Shown here in pieces: positions 41,497-50,146 of a stretch of DNA of 64,000 bases (positions are counted from its first letter, which is position 1; every line of letters begins with the position of its first letter). The notes under the pieces are model-generated. The model was not told where the DNA came from and did not search any database. It saw only the letters and a list, made by a program, of their open reading frames with translations. Source of the DNA: JASBRS01 sp964496495 (GTDB taxonomy: Bacteria; Deinococcota; Deinococci; Deinococcales; Trueperaceae); NCBI GenBank assembly GCA_964496495.1, contig CAZBZU010000001.1:62001-126000 (forward strand). Direction: 5' to 3'. The translations under genes were made by a program, and so were the position numbers.

Positions 41497-42302
41497 GCAG
41501 GCTGAGCCTGGTCCCGACCCCGATCGGCAACCTGGGCGACATCAGCGCTCGCGCCCTGGAGGTGCTGCGCCAGGCCGACGCCGTTGCCGCCGAGGACACC
41601 CGCCGCAGCCGTGTCCTGCTCGACCACTTCGGCATCCGTGCAAAGCTCGAGCGCTTGGACGCCCACACCATGGAGGTGCGTGCCCCGCACCTGCTGCAGC
41701 GCTATGACCACCTGGCCTTCGTCACCGATGCAGGCACCCCGGGCATCAGCGATCCCGGCGCCGAGCTGGTGCGGCTCGCCGTCGACCAGGGCGTGGCCGT
41801 CGAGGTCCTGCCCGGGCCCACCGCCTTCGTCCCGGCGCTGGTGCTGTCGTGTCTGCCCACCGCTCGCTTCACCTTCGAGGGCTTCCTGCCGCGCAAGGGC
41901 TCCGAGCGCTCCCGGCGGCTGCGGACCATCGCCGAGGCGAGCGCGACCACCGTGCTCTACGAGTCGCCCAGGCGCCTGGCCGCCACGCTGGCGGAGCTGG
42001 CGGCAGCCTGCGGGCCCGACCGGCCGGCCAGCGTCAGCCGTGAGCTCAGCAAGCGCTTCGAGACCACGCTGCGGGGCGGCCTCGGAACGCTGGCCGCGGC
42101 CGTCGAGTCCGAGGGGGTGAAAGGTGAGGTGGTGGTGGTCGTAGGGCCGGCGCCGGCGTCGCCCGACGCCCCTGCAGCGGCCGACACCGCTGCCGCGCTC
42201 GCCGCGTCCGGAGTGCGTGGCAGGCTGTTGCGTTCGGCTCTCGAGGCGCTGGGCGTGCCGCGCAACGAGGCCTACGCCGCGGCGCTCGACTACCCCGACT
42301 GA
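41493..42302 (+). CDS. rsmI: 16S rRNA (cytidine-2'-O)-methyltransferase
   Basis: RsmI methylates the ribose of C1402 in 16S rRNA (E. coli numbering) with SAM. The 269-residue protein has the tetrapyrrole-methylase fold signatures LSLVPTPIGNLGDISARALEVL, ADAVAAEDTRRSRVLLDHFGI, AFVTDAGTPGISDPGAELV and FTFEGFLPRKGSERSRRL. ESPRRLAATLAEL and SRELSKRFETTLRG follow. A C-terminal helical domain (residues about 235-268) is typical. The GTG start overlaps the upstream stop, which couples it to the DUF104 gene. Confidence 0.95.
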   Translation: MSRLSLVPTPIGNLGDISARALEVLRQADAVAAEDTRRSRVLLDHFGIRAKLERLDAHTMEVRAPHLLQRYDHLAFVTDAGTPGISDPGAELVRLAVDQGVAVEVLPGPTAFVPALVLSCLPTARFTFEGFLPRKGSERSRRLRTIAEASATTVLYESPRRLAATLAELAAACGPDRPASVSRELSKRFETTLRGGLGTLAAAVESEGVKGEVVVVVGPAPASPDAPAAADTAAALAASGVRGRLLRSALEALGVPRNEAYAAALDYPD

Positions 42303-42356
42303 GCCTGCCCGGCGCGCTGGTGTCCGGGAACGCGCGGGCAGGGGCCCGGTCGCCGG

Positions 42357-42362
42357 TATGAT
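42357..42362 (+). promoter_or_regulatory. -10 box TATGAT for mfd
   Basis: TATGAT lies 38 bases before ATG 42401. The short leader contains a hairpin, GCGCTC-GCTAG-GAGCGC (42372-42388), right beside the AGGGAG ribosome site. Confidence 0.5.
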
Positions 42363-42400
42363 TCACGGGTTGCGCTCGCTAGGAGCGCAGGGAGTACCAG

Positions 42401-45400
42401 ATGCACCCAGCCGCCGCAAGCACCGTCCCCAGAGGACGCCTCCTCGGCCAGCCGAGCGTGGCTCGGCTGGCGCTCTTCGCGCGTGCCGAGGGGCCCGCGG
42501 TGCTGCTCACCAGCCACGACAGACTGCCGCTGTTCGCCGGCGCCCGTGTCTTCGGCGAGCCGGTCAGCATCGAGCCAGGCCTGAGCGACTGGCCCGAGCG
42601 CCGACCGAAGGTGGTGGTGTCGCTCGGGACCGCGCTGCGGGCGTTCCCGCGCGATCCCGGGACGCTGGCGCTCGAGCTCACGCTCGGTCGGGCCTACCCC
42701 CGCGACGCGCTGCTGGAGCGTCTGCTGGCGTTCGGGTACGAGCGTGACGGGCTACCGGGCTTCGTCGTGCGGGGCGACACCGTGGTGGTCTACCCGGACG
42801 CCGACGAGCCCGAGGGCGAGCTGCGGCTGTCGTTCTTCGGGGACGAGCTCGACGCCATCCTCCGCGCCGGCGCGCCACTGGAGTCGGTGACGCTGACACC
42901 GCGGAGCGAGGCCGAGCTCGAGCGCGACAGCTGGACCGACCGGCTGCTCGAGCACCTGGACGGCACCGTCTTCCTGGACGGTCCCGAGCTCTACGCAGGT
43001 GAGCTGGACGACGCGCCCGCGCTCACCTGGCTGTGGGAGCACCTGGCCGGGCGCGAGGTGGTGTCGTTCGGCCGCGACCCGCTCGACCTGGCGGGCGCGA
43101 GCGTGGCCCTGCAGCCGCTGGGCTACTACCGCGGGAAGCTGCGCGACGTCGCCGCGGACCTCGAGACCTGGGTCAAGGACGGCTACAGCGTGCACCTGCT
43201 GCTGAAGTTCGAGCGCACCGGGCGCTACCTGCGGGAGAAGGTGATCGATCACCTGGAGAGCTCCTGGCACCATCACGTGGCGCCGCGCCCCGGCCAGGTA
43301 TCGCTGACGCTGGGCGCGTCTGCGCAGGGCGGCTACCGGGACCCCGAGCGCAAGGAAGTGGTGCTGAGCGAGGAGCTGCTCTACGGCTACCAGGGCGGTC
43401 GGCGCCTGCGCCGGCTGCCCGGGAGACGTGTCCACGATGCGGCACAGCTCACCGTTGGCGACTTCTTGATCCACCCCGACCACGGCATCGGGCGCTTCCT
43501 GGGGCTCGAGGCGCGCCAGGTGGTGGGCGTGACCCGCGACTACCTGCTGCTCCAGTACGCCGGCGAGGGCCGGCTCTACCTGCCGGTCGAGCAGCTGCCG
43601 CTGCTGCGGCGCCACCCCGGCACCACGGACGACCCGCCGCGGCTGTCGACGCTCGGCACGAACGAGTGGGCGCGGGCCCGCGAGCGCGCGCGCGTCAGTG
43701 CCCAGGAGCTGGCGGCCGAGCTGATCAAGACCTACGCGGCTAGACAAGTCAGCCTGGGCACCTCCTACCCGCCGCTCCCGGAGTGGGACGAGCTCATCCG
43801 CGCCAACTGCCCCTTCACCCTCACGCCCGACCAGGCCACGGCGGTGGAGGAGACCCTGGCCGACATGGAGCGCGAGGTCCCGATGGACCGGCTGATCTCG
43901 GGCGACGTCGGCTTCGGCAAGACCGAGATCGCCATCCGTGCCGCCCACCGCGCCGTGGGGAACGGTGCCCAGGCGGCCATGATGGTGCCCACCACGGTGC
44001 TCGCCAAGCAGCACTACGACACCTTCCGCGAGCGCTTCGAGGGGCTCCCCGTGCGCGTCGAGATGCTCTCGCGCTACACCTCGGATGCCGACGCCCGCGC
44101 GATCTTCGCGGGCCTCGCGGACGGCACCGTCGACATCGTCATCGGGACGCACCGGCTGCTCAACGAAGGCATTCGCACCAAGCGGCTCGGCCTGCTGGTG
44201 ATCGACGAGGAGCATCGCTTCGGCGTCGGCCAGAAGGAGAAGCTCAAGGGCATGCGGGTCAACCTCGACGTGCTGTCGCTGTCGGCCACCCCCATCCCCC
44301 GAACGCTCTACATGAGTCTGGTGGGCCTGCGTGACGTGTCGCAGATCATGACGCCGCCGGAGGGTCGCAAGCCGATCCAGACGGTGCTGCAGCCCTACGA
44401 TCCGCTCACCGTGAGGGAGGCGGTGCTGTTCGAGCTCGAGCGCGGCGGCAAGGTCTTCTACATCTTCGACCGCATCGGCGCCATCAGCCTGCGCGCGAGG
44501 ACGCTGTCGCAGCTCGTGCCCGAGGCCCGCATCGGCGTGGCGCACGGCCAGATGGAGTCGCACGACCTCGAGGACATCATGCTCGGGTTCGAGGAGGGCG
44601 GCTACGACGTGCTGCTGTCCACCACCATCGTGGAGTCGGGCCTCGACATCTCCGGCGCCAACACCCTGGTGATCGAGCGCGCCGACCGGCTGGGGCTGGC
44701 ACAGCTCTACCAGCTACGTGGCCGCGTGGGCCGGCGCGAGACCGAGGCGTGGGCCTACCTGCTCTACCCCGGCAAGCTGACCGAGCAGGCTCAGCGCCGT
44801 CTCTACGCCATCGCCGAGCTCGACGACCTCGGTTCCGGGCACCTCCTGGCCGAGAAGGACATGGAGATCCGCGGTGTCGGTAACCTGCTGGGGCCAGAGC
44901 AGCACGGGCACATCGCCGCCGTGTCGATCGAGGTGTACACCGAGCTGCTGGCCGAGGAGATCGCCAAGCTCAAGGGCGTTTCTGCCCGGGAGGCGGTGCC
45001 CCCGGTGAGCATCGACCTCAACCTGGACGCCCGCCTGAGCCCTGGGTACATTGCCGACGACGACGTGCGCATCAACTACTACGGCCGTTTCTCGGAGACG
45101 ACCAGCCTGGCCGAGGTCGCCCGCACCGCCAAGGAGATGCGCGAGGCCTACGGTCCCATGCCGGACGAGGTCAAGGCCTTCGTGGACCTGGTGCGGCTGC
45201 GCCTGCTGGCCGCCAGCAAGGGCGTGGTCACCGTCAAGGAGCACATGACCGACGTGCAGCTCAGCTTCGCCGACGGCCTCGACGAGCTCGACTTCGACCG
45301 GCGCAAGCTCAAGCAGCTACCCTTCGCGGTGGAAGCGACCCGGTACCCGCCAGGCTTCAGCATCAAGAAGCGCGGGCTCAAGGCCCGGGACCTGCCGGGC

Positions 45401-45433
45401 GTCATCCAGGACGTGCTCTACCTGGTGGGGTGA
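42401..45433 (+). CDS. mfd: Transcription-repair coupling factor Mfd
   Basis: Mfd frees RNA polymerase stalled at DNA lesions and recruits UvrA. At 1010 residues it is shorter than E. coli Mfd (1148), as in Thermus-type proteins. Order: N-terminal UvrB-like region; RNA-polymerase-interacting domain (VGDFLIHPDHGIGRFLGLE, about residue 355); helicase motor with Walker A GDVGFGKTEIAIRAAHRAV, DEEHRFGVGQKEKLKG, LSATPIPRTLYMSLVGLRD and VLLSTTIVESGLDISGANT; QLRGRVGR; and a TRCF C-terminal domain. The last codons are part of a tandem repeat that continues past the stop. Confidence 0.96.
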   Translation: MHPAAASTVPRGRLLGQPSVARLALFARAEGPAVLLTSHDRLPLFAGARVFGEPVSIEPGLSDWPERRPKVVVSLGTALRAFPRDPGTLALELTLGRAYPRDALLERLLAFGYERDGLPGFVVRGDTVVVYPDADEPEGELRLSFFGDELDAILRAGAPLESVTLTPRSEAELERDSWTDRLLEHLDGTVFLDGPELYAGELDDAPALTWLWEHLAGREVVSFGRDPLDLAGASVALQPLGYYRGKLRDVAADLETWVKDGYSVHLLLKFERTGRYLREKVIDHLESSWHHHVAPRPGQVSLTLGASAQGGYRDPERKEVVLSEELLYGYQGGRRLRRLPGRRVHDAAQLTVGDFLIHPDHGIGRFLGLEARQVVGVTRDYLLLQYAGEGRLYLPVEQLPLLRRHPGTTDDPPRLSTLGTNEWARARERARVSAQELAAELIKTYAARQVSLGTSYPPLPEWDELIRANCPFTLTPDQATAVEETLADMEREVPMDRLISGDVGFGKTEIAIRAAHRAVGNGAQAAMMVPTTVLAKQHYDTFRERFEGLPVRVEMLSRYTSDADARAIFAGLADGTVDIVIGTHRLLNEGIRTKRLGLLVIDEEHRFGVGQKEKLKGMRVNLDVLSLSATPIPRTLYMSLVGLRDVSQIMTPPEGRKPIQTVLQPYDPLTVREAVLFELERGGKVFYIFDRIGAISLRARTLSQLVPEARIGVAHGQMESHDLEDIMLGFEEGGYDVLLSTTIVESGLDISGANTLVIERADRLGLAQLYQLRGRVGRRETEAWAYLLYPGKLTEQAQRRLYAIAELDDLGSGHLLAEKDMEIRGVGNLLGPEQHGHIAAVSIEVYTELLAEEIAKLKGVSAREAVPPVSIDLNLDARLSPGYIADDDVRINYYGRFSETTSLAEVARTAKEMREAYGPMPDEVKAFVDLVRLRLLAASKGVVTVKEHMTDVQLSFADGLDELDFDRRKLKQLPFAVEATRYPPGFSIKKRGLKARDLPGVIQDVLYLVG

Positions 45434-45481
45434 GGGGCTGGTGGGGTGAGGGGCTGGTGGGGTGAGGGGCTGGTGGGGTGA
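45422..45481 (+). repeat. 16-bp G-rich tandem repeat at the mfd stop
   Basis: The unit CTGGTGGGGTGAGGGG occurs three full times (45422-45437, 45438-45453, 45454-45469) plus 12 bases. The first copy holds the final LVG-stop codons of mfd. Runs of four G separated by 3-5 bases match the G-quadruplex pattern several times over. Confidence 0.9.
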
Positions 45482-45515
45482 CGGGCGCCGGGGCACGGCC
45501 AGGGCCTGCCAGCAA

Positions 45516-45548
45516 CGTTCAGGGCCGCGCACTGCGCGGCCCTGAACG
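45516..45548. terminator. Bidirectional terminator between mfd and outer-membrane gene
   Basis: CGTTCAGGGCCGCGCA (45516-45531) and TGCGCGGCCCTGAACG (45533-45548) are perfect 16-base arms separated by a single base, effectively a 14-15 bp stem. It lies between two convergent genes. A T-tract is absent on both strands. Confidence 0.75.
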
Positions 45549-45571
45549 AATGCTCGTGGGGTCAGCGATGC

Positions 45572-46063
45572 TCAGAAGTGGTAGTTCACCCCGATGGCGC
45601 CGCGAGGGCCGAAGCCAAGGCCGAAGTAGCTGACGACGGGGTTCTGCAGGTAGAAGGTGTAGCCCGCCCCGAGCTCGGCGAACGCGCCGAGCTGCTCGGA
45701 GAAGCGGTACTCCACGCCGGCGAGGGCGCTCAGCCCGATACCGATGCCTACGCCATAGAAGCCGTAGTTGAAGTTGGGGCCGCCGCCGACGTACACCGTC
45801 AACGGCATGTCCTGGATCTGGGCCACGTTGTAGAGGACGTCAGCGCCGACGCCGATGTTCCAGAACCCGTAGGTCAGCCGGCCACGGACATCGATGTTGT
45901 TCCCGATCGCGTTGTTGACCCCGTAGTAGACCGAGAACGGGTACCCGAGGGCAACGCCGGCCCACTGGGTGGTGTTGTAGGAGGCTGCCATGTTCCCCTG
46001 CGCGAACGCGGCGCCAACCCCGAGGACCGAAACGGCCACGAGCGTAATCAGGACTCTGCGCAT
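45572..46063 (-). CDS. Small outer-membrane beta-barrel protein
   Basis: A 163-residue protein with a clean Sec signal peptide (MRRVLITLVAVSVLGVGAAFA-QG). The mature part has alternating polar/aromatic strands, for example GYPFSVYYGVNNAIG, LTYGFWNIGVGADVLYNVAQ, VYVGGGPNFNYGFYGVGIGIGLSALAGVEYRF and AFAELGAGYTFYL. It ends GAIGVNYHF with a C-terminal Phe, the usual outer-membrane insertion signature. About eight strands suggest an OmpW/OmpX-size barrel. Gly/Tyr/Asn-rich composition differs from neighbours. Good promoter and ribosome site (GGAGGG) suggest strong expression. Confidence 0.8.
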   Translation of the reverse strand: MRRVLITLVAVSVLGVGAAFAQGNMAASYNTTQWAGVALGYPFSVYYGVNNAIGNNIDVRGRLTYGFWNIGVGADVLYNVAQIQDMPLTVYVGGGPNFNYGFYGVGIGIGLSALAGVEYRFSEQLGAFAELGAGYTFYLQNPVVSYFGLGFGPRGAIGVNYHF

Positions 46064-46118
46064 GCAAACCCTCCAAAACGAGATTGAGAAGATCAGGACG
46101 GTCTCCTCGCCTGCGCCG

Positions 46119-46147
46119 TTTATAGCACAATGGTACTTCCCTCACAA
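46119..46147 (-). promoter_or_regulatory. Outer-membrane gene promoter, TTGTGA-N17-TATAAA
   Basis: On the minus strand TTGTGA (46142-46147) is followed after 17 bases by TATAAA (46119-46124). The surrounding sequence is more AT-rich than the rest of the window. The leader is about 50 bases with GGAGGG. Confidence 0.75.
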
Positions 46148-46220
46148 GTAGGCATCTTCACAGGCGTGCGATGCCTATCGCACTTTCTCGAGGTCACAGG
46201 GTGAGAGCGGATGAGAGGCC

Positions 46221-46571
46221 TCAGTCTCCGGAGAAGCGCTCGCGGATCCGACGCCGTGCGTTGCGGGTCTGTGGCGTCTGGCGGTTGCACGGCGGCAGCT
46301 CCCCGGAGCGTCGCTTGTACTCGTCCAGCAGGGCCGCCTCTTCGGCCTGCGGCACGCGGCTGTAGCGGTAGCGCCAGAAAGCCACGTGCTGCGCCACACA
46401 GCCCCTGCCAGCGAGGTGCTGGCGCAGACGGTTGGGCACGTCGGTCGCCGACTGCCCCACGTAGATCACGGTCTTGTCCGCGTCGGCCAGCTCGTACACA
46501 CCCGGCATGGCGTCGCGGCCGCGCCGGGGGGGCAGGCGGTCGATGCGGCGCCAGCGTGCAGCGATGCCCAC
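46221..46571 (-). CDS. GIY-YIG domain protein
   Basis: A 116-residue protein. MPGVYELADADKTVIYVGQSATDVPNRLRQHLAGRG is a GIY-YIG nuclease core (GVY and YVG pairs followed by the helix Arg). The C terminus is basic (NARRRIRERF). Domains of this size are found in UvrC, homing endonucleases and stand-alone proteins of unknown role. A stand-alone nuclease or DNA-binding function is possible. GTG 46571 lies 18 bases after the era stop on the same strand, so it is probably expressed with era. An internal ATG opening MPGVYEL is an alternative start. Confidence 0.65.
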   Translation of the reverse strand: MGIAARWRRIDRLPPRRGRDAMPGVYELADADKTVIYVGQSATDVPNRLRQHLAGRGCVAQHVAFWRYRYSRVPQAEEAALLDEYKRRSGELPPCNRQTPQTRNARRRIRERFSGD

Positions 46572-46589
46572 GTCGCCAGCGACTCCGCG

Positions 46590-47627
46590 TCAGACCTCGT
46601 AGCCCAGCTCGCGCAGCGCCTCGCGGTCCTCGCGCCAGCCGCCCCGCACCACCACCTCGAGCTCCAGGAACACGCGTTGGTCGAGGAACACCTCGAGCTG
46701 CTTGCGGGCCGCGCGACCGATCTCCCTGATCATCTGGCCGGCCTTGCCGATGACGATGCGGCGGTGGCCCACCTTCTCCACCCAGATCTCGGCGGCGATG
46801 ACGAGCGGCTCGCCTGACCCCGGCTCCGGGTCGCGCCAGTCCAGCACCAGCACCGCCACGGCATACGGCAGCTCCTGACGCAGGTGGAGCATGGCGCTCT
46901 CGCGGATGAGCTCCGCCGCCCAGTGCTCCCGCGACTGGTCCGAGCGGATGTCGGGCGGGAAGAAGAACGGCGCCTCGGGGAGCCCCTCCATCAGGTCGTC
47001 CCTGAGCGCGTACACCGACCGCGGGTCGTTGAGGGCCGAGATGGCGAGCACGCGTTCCGGTTCGGGGTAGAGGTCCTTGTAGAGCGCGAGCGCCTCCTCG
47101 GCGTACTTGGCGGCGTCGACCTTGTTGCCGACCAGGATCACCCGGGTCTCCGTCGGAAGACCCTCCAGCATGCGCGCGACCTCCCGGTCCTCGCGCGTCG
47201 GGGGATGGCGCAGGTCCACCACCCACAGCGCGACGTCCACGTCCGCGACCGCGCCCATGATCTCGCGGCGCATGAACTCGTCCAGTACGGAGTGGCCCTG
47301 GCGATGGAAGCCCGGCGTGTCGACGAACACCAGCTGCCGCTCGTCGCGCGTGTAGATGCCGCGGACGCCGCGGCGGGTGGTCTGCGGCTTCGGTGTGATC
47401 GGCGCCACTTTCACGCCCAGCAGCGTGTTGAGCAGCGTCGACTTGCCCACGTTTGGCTTGCCGAGGATGGCCACGAAGCCGGAGCGGGTGGGCTCGTCGG
47501 TGGCGTCGCGCGGGTCGGCTGGCGCCGGACCCGAGGGGTCGTCCGGCGCCGCGGCCGGGTCCGCTCGGCCGCCGCTGTCGGCAGACGCAGGCTCGCCGCT
47601 GAGGTGATCAGAGTCCAGGTCGGTCAC
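46590..47627 (-). CDS. era: GTPase Era
   Basis: Era is a GTPase that binds the 3' end of 16S rRNA in 30S assembly. The 345-residue protein has G1 ILGKPNVGKSTLLNTLL (about residues 55-70), switch region TPKPQTTRRGVRGI, G3 FVDTPGFHRQGHSVLDEFM, G4 VGNKVD and a C-terminal KH domain (VEKVGHRRIVIGKAGQMIREIGRAARKQLE). A 48-residue acidic, Pro/Ala/Ser-rich N-terminal tail precedes the G domain and looks disordered. The GTG at 47627 has AAGGAGAGG about 9 bases upstream. Confidence 0.95.
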   Translation of the reverse strand: MTDLDSDHLSGEPASADSGGRADPAAAPDDPSGPAPADPRDATDEPTRSGFVAILGKPNVGKSTLLNTLLGVKVAPITPKPQTTRRGVRGIYTRDERQLVFVDTPGFHRQGHSVLDEFMRREIMGAVADVDVALWVVDLRHPPTREDREVARMLEGLPTETRVILVGNKVDAAKYAEEALALYKDLYPEPERVLAISALNDPRSVYALRDDLMEGLPEAPFFFPPDIRSDQSREHWAAELIRESAMLHLRQELPYAVAVLVLDWRDPEPGSGEPLVIAAEIWVEKVGHRRIVIGKAGQMIREIGRAARKQLEVFLDQRVFLELEVVVRGGWREDREALRELGYEV

Positions 47628-47730
47628 GCTACCCGCCTCTCCTTCGCGCGCGCCGGCCTGCGCCGCCGAGCGCTTCCTCCATGCTAATCGCCCGGGGGCG
47701 GAAGTGCCCGCCGCGGCCGCCAGCCAAACG

Positions 47731-47757
47731 CGAAGGGGCCCCGGAAGGGCCCCTTCG
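47731..47757 (-). terminator. Terminator hairpin after tRNA-fMet
   Basis: CGAAGGGGCCC and GGGCCCCTTCG form a perfect 11-bp stem with a 5-base loop, 6 bases past the tRNA 3' end. On the minus strand it is followed by a short CGTTTGG, a weak T-run. Confidence 0.75.
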
Positions 47758-47763
47758 GCGGCT

Positions 47764-47840
<77 letters not shown>

Positions 47841-47854
47841 GCGCAGCAAAAGCA

Positions 47855-47884
47855 AGTGTAGCTCCCGCCGTTTGGCAGTGTCAA
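47855..47884 (-). promoter_or_regulatory. tRNA-fMet promoter, TTGACA-N18-TACACT
   Basis: On the minus strand a consensus TTGACA (47879-47884) is followed after 18 bases by TACACT (47855-47860), 14 bases upstream of the mature 5' end. Confidence 0.8.
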
Positions 47885-47913
47885 GGAGCGCGGAGCTCGT
47901 AGGCGCGCGCTCC
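47885..47913 (-). terminator. Hairpin after ThiF/MoeB gene
   Basis: GGAGCGCG (47885-47892) and CGCGCTCC (47906-47913) form an 8-bp stem with a 13-base loop, 20 bases past the stop. It separates this gene from the tRNA promoter. Confidence 0.45.
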
Positions 47914-47932
47914 CCGCTGCCGCGAGGCGGCC

Positions 47933-48742
47933 TCAGGCGAGGCCGCAGAACGCCTGGTAGTCGATCAGCTCGGTCACGCTCGGAGCGTCTCCGCACACCG
48001 GGCAGGCGGGGTCGCGCGCCACCGCGAAGCGGCGGGCCTCGGCACCGGCCGCGTCGACGTGGAGCAGGGTGCCCACCAGCGGCTCACCCAGGCCCAGCAG
48101 CAGCTTCAGGGCCTCGTTGGCCATGAAGCTCCCGATGATGCCGGGCAGCACCCCGAACACCCCCACCTCGGCGCAGCTGGGAACGCTGCCAGGGTCCGGC
48201 GGCTGCGGATAGAGGCAGCGATAGCAGGGTCCGCGCTCGCCGCTCTGGTCCGCCGCGAAGACGCTGACCTGGCCCTCGAACTGCGACAGCGCCCCGTACA
48301 CCAGGGGCGTACCCTCCAGCACACAGGCGTCGTTCACCAGGTAGCGCGTGGGGAAGTTGTCGCTGCCGTCCACCACCAGGTCGACGGCGCGCGCCAGCTG
48401 GCGCGCGTTGCCGCTCGAGAGCCTCTCGTGGTAAGGCACCAGGCGGACATCGGGGTTGAGCTCGGCCAGGCGAGCGGCGGCCGAGGCCGTCTTGGGGGTG
48501 CCGACGGCGTCCAGCCCGTGCAGCACCTGGCGCTGCAGGTTGCTCGCGTCCACCAGGTCGTCGTCGACGAGGTGGATGGTCCCCACGCCGGCGGCCGCCA
48601 GGTAGAGGAGGACGGGCGACCCCAGGCCGCCGGCGCCCACGACCAGCACGCTGGCGTCCAGCAGGCGTCGCTGACCTGCCGCCCCGACCCCGGGAAGGAT
48701 GATGTGTCGGGCGTAGCGGTCGAGCTGCTCGCGGGTGAACAT
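47933..48742 (-). CDS. ThiF/MoeB-type E1-like adenylyltransferase
   Basis: A 269-residue E1-like enzyme that adenylates the C-terminal Gly-Gly of a small sulfur carrier (MoaD or ThiS type). The N terminus YARHIILPGVGAAGQRRLLDASVLVVGAGGLGSPVLLYLAAAG holds the nucleotide loop. LVDGSDNFPTRYLVNDAC follows, with a CYRC ... CPVC zinc site and SCAEVGVFGVLPGIIG. There is no rhodanese domain. Whether it serves molybdopterin, thiamine or another sulfur pathway is not decided by neighbours. ATG 48742 lies 5 bases after a TAGACT box. Confidence 0.9.
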   Translation of the reverse strand: MFTREQLDRYARHIILPGVGAAGQRRLLDASVLVVGAGGLGSPVLLYLAAAGVGTIHLVDDDLVDASNLQRQVLHGLDAVGTPKTASAAARLAELNPDVRLVPYHERLSSGNARQLARAVDLVVDGSDNFPTRYLVNDACVLEGTPLVYGALSQFEGQVSVFAADQSGERGPCYRCLYPQPPDPGSVPSCAEVGVFGVLPGIIGSFMANEALKLLLGLGEPLVGTLLHVDAAGAEARRFAVARDPACPVCGDAPSVTELIDYQAFCGLA

Positions 48743-48747
48743 GGCTC

Positions 48748-48753
48748 AGTCTA
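48748..48753 (-). promoter_or_regulatory. -10 box TAGACT for ThiF/MoeB gene
   Basis: On the minus strand TAGACT ends 5 bases before ATG 48742, with no ribosome site. Confidence 0.65.
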
Positions 48754-48794
48754 CTCAGCGGCCGGTTCGAACCGCCGTCGTCGCGGCAGTCGAC

Positions 48795-50090
48795 TCAGCC
48801 CAGGGTCGTCTCCAGGATGAGCGGCGCGGCGGGCGCGGTCTCCGCCAACCGCAACCCGCTCCGCAGCAACGCGCGGGCCTCGTCCAGCCCGCGAGCGCCG
48901 CGATGATAGAGGGTCGCCAGCGGCTCGCCCGCGCTCACCTCGGCCCCGACCTTGGCGTGCAGCAGCACGCCCACCCCGGCATCCACGGGATCGCCCTTGC
49001 GATCGCGGCCGGCGCCGAGGGCGAAGGCGGCCCGGCCCACCGCGAGCGCATCGACCTCGGCCAGCAGGCCGCTCTCGGGGGCACGCAGCAGGTCCCGGTC
49101 GGGCGCCAGCTGCAAGTGCCCTAGGGCTGCGACGTCACCGCCCTGAGCGGCGATCCAGCGCTCGAAGCGCTCCAGCGCCTGGCCGCTTTCCACCAGCGCG
49201 CGAAGCTCCGTCTGGCTGGTCGGTAGGCCGCTCGCCTCCAGCACCTGGCCGGCGAGCACCAGGCACAGCTCGAGCAGGTCGGCGGGTCCCTCGCCGCGCA
49301 GGCAGCCGAGCGCCTCGTTCACCTCCAGGGCGTTGCCCACCGCCAGGCCGAGCGGCTGGGCCATGCTGCTCAGCACCGCACGCATCTTGCGGCCGGCGTG
49401 GCGTCCGATGGCGGTCATGGTCTCGGCGAGGGCGCGCGCCTCCGAGGGGGTGCTCATGAAGGCTCCGCTGCCCACCTTGACGTCCAGCACGATCGATTCG
49501 GCGCCACCGGCCAGCTTCTTGCTCATGATGCTGCTGGCGATGAGCGGAAGCGAGCGCACCGTGGCGGTGGCGTCGCGAAGGGCGTAGAGCAGGCCGTCGG
49601 TAGGCGCCAGCGTCTCGGACTGGCCCGCGACCACGATCCCGACCTCGCGTGCCTGACGCAGGAAGGTCTCCTTGTCGAGGTCGCTTCTGAAGCCCGGGAT
49701 GCTCTCCAGCTTGTCGACGGTTCCGCCGGTGTGCCCCAGGGCGCGCCCGCTCATCTTGGCGATGGTCGCCCCCGCGGCGGCGAGCAGCGGCGCCAGCACC
49801 AGGCTGGTCTTGTCTCCCACCCCGCCGGTGGAGTGCTTGTCCACCGTGTGGGGGAGGTCCTCGAGATCGAGCACCTCGCCGGACGTGGCCATGATGCGGG
49901 TGAGCTCGGCGGTCTCGCGGTCGCTCATGCCGTGCCAGCAGACCGCCATCAGCCAGGCGGCCACCTGGTAGTCCGGCACGCGGCCGGCCAGGTAGCCACG
50001 CATGAACGCCTCCAGCTGTTGCGGATCGTGCTCGGCTCCGTTGCGCTTCTCGCGGATGACGTCGACGGGGCGAAGAGAGGCGGAAGGCAT
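48795..50090 (-). CDS. Pyrimidine-nucleoside (thymidine) phosphorylase
   Basis: A 431-residue enzyme that splits thymidine, deoxyuridine or uridine with phosphate. Family signatures are VDVIREKRNGAEHDPQQLEAFMRGYLAGRVPDYQVAAWLMAV, the phosphate loop DKHSTGGVGDKTSLVLAPLLAAAG, SGRALGHTGGTVDKLESIPGF and SLPLIASSIMSKKLAGG. A C-terminal PYNP domain holds VGRAAFALGAGR. Without structure data, deoA and pdp cannot be told apart. It feeds the pentose and base salvage pools, as do the two deoxynucleoside kinases a little downstream. Confidence 0.93.
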   Translation of the reverse strand: MPSASLRPVDVIREKRNGAEHDPQQLEAFMRGYLAGRVPDYQVAAWLMAVCWHGMSDRETAELTRIMATSGEVLDLEDLPHTVDKHSTGGVGDKTSLVLAPLLAAAGATIAKMSGRALGHTGGTVDKLESIPGFRSDLDKETFLRQAREVGIVVAGQSETLAPTDGLLYALRDATATVRSLPLIASSIMSKKLAGGAESIVLDVKVGSGAFMSTPSEARALAETMTAIGRHAGRKMRAVLSSMAQPLGLAVGNALEVNEALGCLRGEGPADLLELCLVLAGQVLEASGLPTSQTELRALVESGQALERFERWIAAQGGDVAALGHLQLAPDRDLLRAPESGLLAEVDALAVGRAAFALGAGRDRKGDPVDAGVGVLLHAKVGAEVSAGEPLATLYHRGARGLDEARALLRSGLRLAETAPAAPLILETTLG

Positions 50091-50096
50091 GCGCCC

Positions 50097-50102
50097 ATGC
50101 TA
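50097..50102 (-). promoter_or_regulatory. -10 box TAGCAT for nucleoside phosphorylase
   Basis: On the minus strand TAGCAT ends 6 bases before ATG 50090 without a ribosome site. Confidence 0.6.
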
Positions 50103-50146
50103 CGACGACGGCAGGACGGCGCCGGGCCGCGCCCGGCTCGGTTCGG

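Noticed and set aside
45422..45481. CRISPR-like array
   Set aside because: The units are directly abutting 16-bp copies without spacers, a simple tandem duplication.
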